From assembly GCA_041686955.1 (NCBI GenBank), contig JAWLCV010000135.1, positions 1-6,600 of the forward strand: a stretch of 6,600 nt of DNA, in the 5' to 3' direction. This stretch comes from UBA7803 sp041686955 (lineage in GTDB: Bacteria; Pseudomonadota; Gammaproteobacteria; Pseudomonadales; Azotimanducaceae). A program made the position numbers and the translations under genes. The notes below the pieces were generated by a model, which was not told where the DNA came from, ran no database searches, and was given only the letters and a program-made list of their open reading frames with translations. This document shows positions 1-5,916 of this stretch, in pieces; position 1 is the stretch's first letter; the number at the start of each line of letters is the position of its first letter.

Positions 1-1
1 C

Positions 2-142
2 GTCAAACACGTTCTGAAACGGCACCGAAGCGCGCTTCGGGTCGACAGCACCGTGGGGAAAGGCAGCACCTTCTACTGCGACTTTCCCCCCGAGCAACTC
101 GAAATCCCATCACCCATATCCAGCCAGGAGCAGGAAACATGA
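2..142 (+). CDS. phoR: PhoR-type phosphate sensor histidine kinase, C-terminal end (5' partial)
   Basis: This is the last 46 codons of a gene that begins before the window; the frame starts at base 2 and ends with TGA at 140-142. The peptide opens with VKHVLKRH and continues to GKGSTFYCDFP. This is the typical end of a histidine kinase ATP-binding domain: the helix after the GLGLAIV-type glycine box, then the final GxGSTFxxxxP strand. About 17 extra residues rich in P, S, E and Q follow. In the known Pho system PhoR is an inner-membrane kinase that phosphorylates the regulator PhoB under phosphate limitation. The fragment alone shows only a histidine kinase; PhoR is inferred from the KHVLxRH wording and from pstS starting inside its stop codon. 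No sensor, HisKA or PAS region is visible here. Confidence 0.85.
   Translation, partial: VKHVLKRHRSALRVDSTVGKGSTFYCDFPPEQLEIPSPISSQEQET
126..130 (+). promoter_or_regulatory. Shine-Dalgarno site for pstS
   Basis: AGGAG lies 8 bases before the ATG at 139, inside the final codons of phoR. It supports the first ATG of the ATGATG pair at 139-144; the second ATG would have an 11-base spacer. The ribosome finishing phoR would cover this site, so translational coupling is likely. Confidence 0.7.
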
Positions 143-1113
143 TGAGACATGCAATCAGATCACTGGCCGCCGGGGCACTGGCCCTGGCCGCATTCACGGG
201 CGGCGTCCATGCCGAGGAAGGGGATCAGCTCCCGGAATATCAGCGGGCGAGCGGCGTCTCCGGAACCCTTTCCAGCATCGGCTCGGACACCCTGGCCAAC
301 CTGATGACGCTGTGGACCGAAGAGTTCAAGCGGGAGTACCCCAACGTCACCATTCAGGTCCAGGCGGCGGGCTCCTCCACGGCGCCTCCGGCGCTCACCG
401 AGGGCACGTCGAACTTCGGGCCCATGAGCCGCGCCATGAAGGACAAGGAGATCGAGGCCTTCGAAAGCCGTCACGGCTACAAGCCCACGGCCGTGCGCGT
501 CGCCATCGACGCCCTCGCCGTGTACGTGCACAAGGACAATCCGGTGGCGTCGCTGACGATCCCCCAGGTGGACGCCATCTTCTCGGTCACCCGGCGTTGC
601 GGCGCCGATGCCGACATCGCGCGCTGGGGCCAGGTGGGCCTCACCGGCGGCTGGGCGAACCGGCCGATTCAGCTCTACGGCCGCAACTCGGTGTCCGGCA
701 CCTACGGCTACTTCAAGGAAGAAGCCCTGTGCTCCGGTGACTTCAAGAGCACGGTGAACGAGCAGCCCGGCTCCGCCTCGGTGGTCCAGGCCGTCTCCTC
801 CTCCCTCAACGGCATCGGCTACTCCGGCATCGGCTACGTCACTTCCGGGGTGCGCGCCGTGCCGCTGGCGGAGTACGAAGATGCGGACCCGGTGGCCGCC
901 ACCCCGGAGAACGCGCTGTCCGGCGACTACCCGCTGTCGCGCTACCTGTACATCTACGTCAACAAGCGCCCCGGCACGCCGCTGGCGCCGCTGGAGCAGG
1001 AGTTCCTGAAGATGGTGCTCTCCCGCAGCGGTCAGGCCGTGGTGGCCAAGGACGGGTACGTGCCGCTGTCGCCACGGCTGGTGGCCCGCGAGCTGAAGAA
1101 ACTGGAAGACTAA
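139..1113 (+). CDS. pstS: Periplasmic phosphate-binding protein PstS
   Basis: This 324-residue protein captures inorganic phosphate in the periplasm and delivers it to PstCA. Residues 1-25 form a Sec signal peptide: basic MMRHAIR, a hydrophobic Ala/Leu core, and probable cleavage after VHA, before Glu26. There is no lipobox, so the mature protein should be soluble. Family motifs follow: SIGSDTLANLM (46-56), QAAGSSTAPPAL (75-86) and FGPMSRAM (93-100) in lobe one, and LYGRNSVSGTYGYF (179-192), which resembles the phosphate-binding RxxxSGT loop. AKDGYVPLS (303-311) is the usual C-terminal strand. The sequence matches my memory of the Pseudomonas-type PstS (PBP-like domain) and is unlike E. coli PstS. 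The only cysteines, C154 and C198, could form a disulfide. The start overlaps the phoR stop as ATGA, and the length is normal for the family. Confidence 0.97.
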   Translation: MMRHAIRSLAAGALALAAFTGGVHAEEGDQLPEYQRASGVSGTLSSIGSDTLANLMTLWTEEFKREYPNVTIQVQAAGSSTAPPALTEGTSNFGPMSRAMKDKEIEAFESRHGYKPTAVRVAIDALAVYVHKDNPVASLTIPQVDAIFSVTRRCGADADIARWGQVGLTGGWANRPIQLYGRNSVSGTYGYFKEEALCSGDFKSTVNEQPGSASVVQAVSSSLNGIGYSGIGYVTSGVRAVPLAEYEDADPVAATPENALSGDYPLSRYLYIYVNKRPGTPLAPLEQEFLKMVLSRSGQAVVAKDGYVPLSPRLVARELKKLED

Positions 1114-1117
1114 AGGA
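1112..1117 (+). promoter_or_regulatory. Shine-Dalgarno site for pstC, overlapping the pstS stop
   Basis: AAAGGA begins inside the pstS stop codon TAA (1111-1113) and sits 6 bases before the pstC ATG at 1124. It is a moderate match and supports that start. The overlap suggests coupled reading of pstS and pstC. Confidence 0.55.
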
Positions 1118-1123
1118 CCGTCG

Positions 1124-3310
1124 ATGGCACGTGCAGCCGGGCTCTCGCGACTCCCCAGACGCAGGCGCTGGGTCAATGCCCTGACCACGCGGATCGTCGG
1201 GCTGGGCGGCGCGGCGGTGATCGCCGCCATCGCCCTGATCTTCATCTACCTGCTCTGGGTGGTCGCGCCCGTATTCGTGCCTGCGGACGTGGACCGCGGG
1301 CCCGGGTTCGATCTGCCCGCTGCAGAGACCCTGCTGGTGGAGGCCAACGACACCGGCGACGTGGGTCTGCGCATCAGCGCCGACGGCGAGGCGTCGTTCT
1401 TCGATCTGGAGAGCGGCGCGCCCCTCGGCGGCCTGAGCCTGGGCCGTCCGCTGGCTCGTGCCCAGCCCGTGGCGGATCAGACCGGGCTGTACGCGCTTCT
1501 CGATATCGACGGCAACCTGACCTTCATCCAGGCCAGTTTTCCCGTCTCGTTCCGGGAGGATACCCGGGTGGTGAGCCCGGAGCTCGAGTACGTGTTCGAG
1601 GAGGAATGGGTCGAGCTGGGAGACGTGGAGCGCTTCGACAGCCACTATGACGGCACCGAGCTCCTGGTCGCAGGTTTGGCCGGTCGAACCCTCGCCATTG
1701 CGCATTATCGGGAGGCGGAGCCGGGCTTCGCCCTGGACTTCCCCCGGGATCGCGAGCTTCGCCTCGACCGGGCCTACGACTACGTCTATTTCGGGCCCCG
1801 GGGCCAATGGTTGTATCTGGTGGCCGAGTCGGGGGCCGTGGAGGTGCTGGATCTGCGCCGCCCGACGGCGCCCTCCCGGATCTACCTGGGCCGCCTGGTG
1901 CCCCAGGGAAGCACCGTCGCCGACGTGGTTCCCCTTCTCGGGCGCTACTCGCTGCTCGCGGCGGATGAGGCGGGCCGGGTGAGCCAATGGTTCATGATCC
2001 GCGGCGAGCTGGGCCAGCAACTGACCCAGGCGCGAAGCTTCGAGGTCGGCGCCCCCGTGGCGCGCCTGATTCCGGAGCCGCGGCGCAAGGGCTTCGCGGT
2101 CATCGACCGGACCGATACGCTGCACCTGTTCTACACCACCTCGGAGCGCCACCTGGCGAGCCATCCGCTGGCCTCCGGCGACGTGGCGGCGGCCAGCGTC
2201 TCGCCCCGGGCCGACCTGCTGCTGACGGCGAACCCGGCGGGCGACGTGCAGCTCTACCACGTCGAGAACGAGCACCCGGAGATTTCCTGGTCCACCCTGT
2301 GGTCCCGGGTCTGGTACGAGGGCTATCCGGAGCCCATATACAGCTGGCAGTCGTCGTCGGCGGCCAACGACTTCGAGCCGAAGTTCTCCCTCACCCCACT
2401 CATGTTCGGCACCCTCAAGGGCGCGTTCTACGCCATGGTAGTGGCGGTGCCGGTGGCCATCATGGGCGCCCTGTACACGGCCTATTTCATGGCGCCCGCC
2501 ATGCGCCGCATCGTCAAACCGGGCATCGAGATCATGGCCGCCCTGCCCACGGTGATCCTCGGTTTTCTCGCCGGCCTGTGGCTGGCGCCCATCATCGAGG
2601 CCAACCTCACCGCGGTGATCAGCATCCTGGTGGTGATGCCGCTCGGAACCCTGCTGGCGGCCTGGACCTGGAGCCGGCTGCCGGACCGCATGACCGGGCG
2701 CTTCGAGGGCTGGTACGCGCTGCTGGTGCTGCCGGTGATCATCGGCACCACGTGGCTGGCCTTCGCCATCGGCCCCTGGCTCGAGCTGGAGCTCTTCGGC
2801 GGCAACGTTCAGGCGTGGATCCTGGAGAATACGGGACTCGAGTACGACCAGCGCAACGCGCTGGTGGTGGGCATCGCCATGGGCCTCGCGGTGATTCCCA
2901 CCATCTTCTCCATTGCCGAGGATGCCATCTACGGGGTGCCCACCCATCTCATCAACGGCTCCCTGGCTCTGGGCGCCACCCCCTGGCAGACCCTGATGCG
3001 GGTCGTGGTGCTCACCGCCAGCCCCGGGATCTTCTCCGCCGTGATGATCGGCCTCGGCCGCGCGGTGGGCGAGACCATGATCGTGCTCATGGCCACCGGC
3101 AACACGCCCATCATGGACCTCAACATCTTCGAGGGCATGCGCACCTTCGCGGCCAACATCGCCGTCGAGCTGCCCGAGTCGGAAGTGGGCAGCACCCATT
3201 ACCGCATCCTCTTCCTGGCGGCCCTGGTGCTGTTCCTCCTCACCTTCGTCTTCAACACCGCCGCCGAGCTGGTACGCCAGCGGCTGCGGGTGCGTTACGG
3301 GAATCTGTGA
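1124..3310 (+). CDS. pstC: Phosphate ABC transporter permease PstC, large form with propeller-like periplasmic insert
   Basis: This is one of the two inner-membrane permeases of the Pst importer. At 728 residues it is more than twice the roughly 319 of E. coli PstC. A basic N-terminus (RLPRRRRW) leads to TM1 at about 27-50. Residues about 55-420 form a periplasmic insert with seven D/A-G-x-hydrophobic strand motifs every 42-57 residues, suggesting a beta-propeller. The transporter core resumes at about 426 (TM2 426-455, TM3 467-490). Two additional hydrophobic segments (495-515 and 529-551) precede TM4 (578-598). The cytoplasmic EAA-type loop, which contacts PstB, is at about 599-636 and includes SLALGATPWQTL. 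TM5 (636-658, with GLGRAVGET) and TM6 (693-715) follow. Enlarged PstC is known in gammaproteobacteria; I recall the N-terminal region as DUF3708, not checked. Its function is unknown to me; contact with PstS is inference. Confidence 0.96.
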   Translation: MARAAGLSRLPRRRRWVNALTTRIVGLGGAAVIAAIALIFIYLLWVVAPVFVPADVDRGPGFDLPAAETLLVEANDTGDVGLRISADGEASFFDLESGAPLGGLSLGRPLARAQPVADQTGLYALLDIDGNLTFIQASFPVSFREDTRVVSPELEYVFEEEWVELGDVERFDSHYDGTELLVAGLAGRTLAIAHYREAEPGFALDFPRDRELRLDRAYDYVYFGPRGQWLYLVAESGAVEVLDLRRPTAPSRIYLGRLVPQGSTVADVVPLLGRYSLLAADEAGRVSQWFMIRGELGQQLTQARSFEVGAPVARLIPEPRRKGFAVIDRTDTLHLFYTTSERHLASHPLASGDVAAASVSPRADLLLTANPAGDVQLYHVENEHPEISWSTLWSRVWYEGYPEPIYSWQSSSAANDFEPKFSLTPLMFGTLKGAFYAMVVAVPVAIMGALYTAYFMAPAMRRIVKPGIEIMAALPTVILGFLAGLWLAPIIEANLTAVISILVVMPLGTLLAAWTWSRLPDRMTGRFEGWYALLVLPVIIGTTWLAFAIGPWLELELFGGNVQAWILENTGLEYDQRNALVVGIAMGLAVIPTIFSIAEDAIYGVPTHLINGSLALGATPWQTLMRVVVLTASPGIFSAVMIGLGRAVGETMIVLMATGNTPIMDLNIFEGMRTFAANIAVELPESEVGSTHYRILFLAALVLFLLTFVFNTAAELVRQRLRVRYGNL

Positions 3311-3312
3311 TC

Positions 3313-5013
3313 ATGCGGCGAGTAGAGCATGGCGGCCTCGGGCCGTGGTTCAAATCCGGCGAGCCGTGGATCTGGATGAACGCCGCGGCGGTGGCCATCA
3401 GCATCGCCGCGGTGAGCGGCATCCTGCTGCTCATTGCCACGAAAGGCCTCGCCCACTTCTGGCCGGCTTCGGTCGCTCGGATCGTCTACCAGGACGCCGC
3501 CGGCCAGACCCAGGTGGCGCTCGGGGAGATCACCGACACCGAGCATCTTCCCCTGGCCCAGTACCAGGAAGCCACCGGCGCCGGCGACCAGACGGTTCCG
3601 GCGGAAGCCGTCACCGTGGAGCGCTGGCTGGTGAAAACGGGAAACCGCCGGGTGGCGCCGCCGGATTTCCGTTGGGTGGTCCGGCACCGGATCGGCCAGG
3701 TCGAGTATCCCGAGGACGTGACGGTCCTCGAGCGGGTGGAATGGGGCAACGCCTACGGCTATCTGCGCTCGGTGCACGAGAGCGAGCGGCAGAGCTCCGA
3801 GGGCGCCGCCGCCTGGGAGGACCTCGAGCAGCGCCTGGCGCGCGTGAACGCCCTGCGCGAGGAGATCGACGCCCTGGAGCAGGGCGAGCTCTACCGCATC
3901 AACTACCAGCTCGAACGGCTGCGGCTCGAGCGCCGGGCCATGCAGCTCACCGAGCCCGTGGAATCCGGTGACGGTTCGCCACGGGCGGTTGCCATGGCGG
4001 CGACCGAGGCCGCCCTGCTGGCGGACTACGAGGTGGCGGAACGGCGGCTGCGCGAGCTGCGCCGCGCGCTGCGCCGGGACTCCATCCGGCTCGAGACGGC
4101 GACCGGTCAGGAAGTGGAGATCAGCCTGGCCGAGATCGTCCGTGCCTGGCGCCCCAACGCCATGGGCTGGCTCGACCGGCTCGGCCACTACGCGCAGAGC
4201 TTCTGGCTGTTTCTCTCGGAAGAGCCCCGCGAGGCCAACACCGAAGGCGGGGTCTTTCCCGCCATCTTCGGCACGGTGATGATGGTGCTGTTGATGTCGG
4301 TGCTGGTCACCCCCTTCGGCGTGGTGGCCGCCGTGTATCTGCGCGAGTACGCCCGCCAGGGGCCCTTCGTGCGCCTCATCCGCATCGCGGTGAACAACCT
4401 GGCCGGGGTGCCTTCCATCGTCTATGGCGTGTTCGGCCTGGGCTTCTTCGTCTACTTCCTGGGCGGCTCCATTGATTCGCTGTTCTTTCCCGAGGCGCTG
4501 CCCTCCCCCACGTTCGGCACCCCGGGTCTACTCTGGGCCTCCCTCACCCTGGCGCTGCTCACGGTGCCGGTGGTCATCGTCTCTACCGAGGAAGGCCTCA
4601 CCCGCATCCCCCGTTCGCTGCGGGAAGGCAGCCTCGCCCTCGGCGCCACCAAGGCGGAGACCCTGTTCAAGGTGGTGCTGCCGGTGGCTAGCCCCTCCAT
4701 CCTCACCGGGGTGATCCTGGCCGTGGCCCGAGCCGCCGGCGAGGTGGCGCCGCTGATGCTGGTGGGGGTGGTGAAGCTGGCCCCGGCCCTGCCCGTGGAC
4801 GGCAACTTTCCTTACCTGCACCTGGAGCGCAAGTTCATGCACCTGGGTTTCCACATCTACGACGTGGGTTTCCAGAGCCCCAACGTCGAGGCGGCGCGTC
4901 CGCTGGTGTACGCTACGGCGCTGCTGCTGGTGCTGCTCATCGTCGTCCTCAATCTGACCGCCATCCTGCTGCGCAGCCGCCTGGAAAACCGCTACCGTGG
5001 CGTGGAGGGCTGA
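3313..5013 (+). CDS. pstA: Phosphate ABC transporter permease PstA, large form with coiled-coil periplasmic insert
   Basis: This is the second permease, pairing with PstC; it has 566 residues against about 296 in E. coli PstA. TM1 is at about 22-43. Residues about 48-310 form a hydrophilic periplasmic insert. It has a strand-rich part (about 55-155) and then two charged helices (about 165-210 and 229-255) with heptad-like Leu/Ile/Val spacing. The permease core follows: TM2 316-343, TM3 356-384, TM4 404-425, an EAA-type cytoplasmic loop 426-463 (EGSLALGATKAETL), TM5 462-488 (VARAAGEVAPLML) and TM6 530-553, ending in a basic tail. I recall the N-terminal extension as DUF3333, not checked. The ATG at 3313 has a weak GGGA about 10 bases upstream. 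GTG at 3307 overlaps the pstC stop as GTGA and would add two residues. The frame is also open for about 440 codons upstream of 3313, but that stretch is a shadow of pstC. Confidence 0.95.
   Translation: MRRVEHGGLGPWFKSGEPWIWMNAAAVAISIAAVSGILLLIATKGLAHFWPASVARIVYQDAAGQTQVALGEITDTEHLPLAQYQEATGAGDQTVPAEAVTVERWLVKTGNRRVAPPDFRWVVRHRIGQVEYPEDVTVLERVEWGNAYGYLRSVHESERQSSEGAAAWEDLEQRLARVNALREEIDALEQGELYRINYQLERLRLERRAMQLTEPVESGDGSPRAVAMAATEAALLADYEVAERRLRELRRALRRDSIRLETATGQEVEISLAEIVRAWRPNAMGWLDRLGHYAQSFWLFLSEEPREANTEGGVFPAIFGTVMMVLLMSVLVTPFGVVAAVYLREYARQGPFVRLIRIAVNNLAGVPSIVYGVFGLGFFVYFLGGSIDSLFFPEALPSPTFGTPGLLWASLTLALLTVPVVIVSTEEGLTRIPRSLREGSLALGATKAETLFKVVLPVASPSILTGVILAVARAAGEVAPLMLVGVVKLAPALPVDGNFPYLHLERKFMHLGFHIYDVGFQSPNVEAARPLVYATALLLVLLIVVLNLTAILLRSRLENRYRGVEG
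5004..5009 (+). promoter_or_regulatory. Shine-Dalgarno site favouring the pstB ATG at 5021
   Basis: GGAGGG lies in the last codons of pstA, 11-12 bases before ATG 5021. The spacer is long, but this is the only strong purine-rich site near the possible pstB starts. ATG 5072, ATG 5087 and GTG 4997 have no comparable site. Confidence 0.5.
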
Positions 5014-5020
5014 CGTCACC

Positions 5021-5881
5021 ATGACGAAGAGCGCCATCGGCACAATCCCGAAGAACCGTGAGCCATCATCCATGTCTATCAGCACCATGAGCCCGACCGA
5101 CACAGCCGCCCGGGAAGCGGGCAACAACGATTCGAGCATCGTGGTGGACGACCTGTGCCTGTTCTACGGTGACCAGCAAGCGTTGAAGAACATCAGCCTG
5201 ACCATTCCGAAGCGCCAGGTGACCGCCTTCATCGGCCCGTCCGGCTGCGGCAAATCCACGCTGCTGCGCTGCTTCAACCGGATGAACGACCTCGTGGACA
5301 ACGTCCGGACCACCGGCACGGTGCGGCTCGAGGGGCAGGACATCAACGCCAAGGACGTGGACGTGGCCCAGCTTCGCCGGCGGGTGGGCATGGTGTTCCA
5401 ACGCCCCAACCCGTTTCCCAAGTCCATCTACGAGAACGTGGCCTACGGGCTGCGCCTGGACGGCAAGCCGCCCAAGTCGGAGCTGGACGACCGGGTGGAG
5501 TGGGCCCTGCGCAGCGCCGCGCTCTGGGACGAGGTGAAGGACCGGCTGAAGGAGTCGGCCCTGGGACTCTCAGGCGGCCAGCAGCAGCGCCTGGTCATCG
5601 CCCGCGCGGTGGCGGTGCAGCCTTCCGTGCTGCTGCTGGACGAGCCTGCCTCGGCTCTGGATCCCATCTCGACCCTGAAGATCGAGGAGCTGATCCACCA
5701 GTTGAAATCCGACTACACTATCGTCATCGTGACGCACAACATGCAGCAGGCTGCGAGGGTTTCGGACTTCACGGCCTTTCTGTACCTGGGGGAGTTGATA
5801 GAGTTCGACAGAACTGACGACGTCTTCACCAATCCAAAAAAACAGAAGACGGAAGATTACATCACCGGCCGCTACGGCTGA
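5021..5881 (+). CDS. pstB: Phosphate ABC transporter ATP-binding protein PstB
   Basis: This is the cytoplasmic ATPase that powers the importer. With the ATG at 5021 it has 286 residues and every nucleotide-binding motif is intact. Walker A is GPSGCGKST (72-80) and the Q-loop glutamine is Q127 in MVFQRPNPFP. The signature is LSGGQQQR (183-190) and Walker B is VLLLDEP (203-209), with catalytic Glu208. The D-loop is SALD (211-214) and the switch His is H239 in VTHNMQQAAR. The C-terminus TEDYITGRYG is a PstB hallmark. The first 40 or so residues are a polar, non-conserved extension, so the start is uncertain. ATG 5072 gives 269 residues, ATG 5087 gives 264, and GTG 4997 would overlap pstA. I chose 5021 for its ribosome site and 7-bp gap after pstA. 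The final 60-70 bases of coding are unusually AT-rich. Confidence 0.97.
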   Translation: MTKSAIGTIPKNREPSSMSISTMSPTDTAAREAGNNDSSIVVDDLCLFYGDQQALKNISLTIPKRQVTAFIGPSGCGKSTLLRCFNRMNDLVDNVRTTGTVRLEGQDINAKDVDVAQLRRRVGMVFQRPNPFPKSIYENVAYGLRLDGKPPKSELDDRVEWALRSAALWDEVKDRLKESALGLSGGQQQRLVIARAVAVQPSVLLLDEPASALDPISTLKIEELIHQLKSDYTIVIVTHNMQQAARVSDFTAFLYLGELIEFDRTDDVFTNPKKQKTEDYITGRYG

Positions 5882-5889
5882 CCGGCCGG
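5865..5889 (+). other. GC-only hairpin spanning the pstB stop codon
   Basis: CCGGCC at 5865-5870 can pair with GGCCGG at 5884-5889 across a 13-base loop that contains the pstB TGA (5879-5881). ACCGGCCG also occurs as a direct repeat at 5864-5871 and 5881-5888. No T-run follows, so it is not a rho-independent terminator. It could slow ribosomes, stabilise the upstream message or tune phoU translation. It could also be chance, given the high GC content. Confidence 0.25.
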
Positions 5890-5904
5890 GGCCGACGACG
5901 ACCC

Positions 5905-5908
5905 GAGG
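5905..5908 (+). promoter_or_regulatory. Shine-Dalgarno site for phoU
   Basis: GAGG lies 8 bases before the phoU ATG at 5917, in the 35-bp gap after pstB. Spacing is good and it fixes the phoU start. Confidence 0.6.
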
Positions 5909-5916
5909 TACCAGCG

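Noticed and set aside
1..138. Possible Pho box or promoter before pstS
   Set aside because: Only a lone GTCA near base 2 and a CATAT near 115 were seen. No spaced CTGTCAT repeats and no -35/-10 pair with proper spacing; the segment codes for the kinase.
160..1245. Minus-strand open frame of 361 codons opposite pstS
   Set aside because: Low-complexity R/G/H/V composition, no recognisable motif, fully antisense to a clear PstS.
1794..1805. GGCCCCGGGGCC palindrome in pstC
   Set aside because: It encodes Gly-Pro-Arg-Gly in a GC-rich gene; expected by composition, with no T-run or partner site.
959..3199. Long open frame on the minus strand opposite pstC (746 codons)
   Set aside because: It is a shadow of a GC-rich gene. 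The product is rich in H, G, R and Q, has no domain I recognise, and lies opposite a clear permease.
1987..3312. About 440 extra codons in frame upstream of pstA
   Set aside because: The translated stretch is R/P/G/H-rich and lies wholly inside pstC in another frame. PstA homology begins only near 3313.
3295..4188. Minus-strand open frame of 297 codons opposite pstA
   Set aside because: Antisense shadow with no motif; pstA is unambiguous in this region.
5011..5018. TGACGTCA palindrome between pstA and pstB as an operator
   Set aside because: Eight-base palindromes are common by chance. It overlaps the pstA stop, and no partner site or promoter is nearby.
5882..5916. Rho-independent terminator between pstB and phoU
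   Set aside because: GC-rich pairing exists, but no T-run follows it, and phoU is the expected last gene of the same operon.
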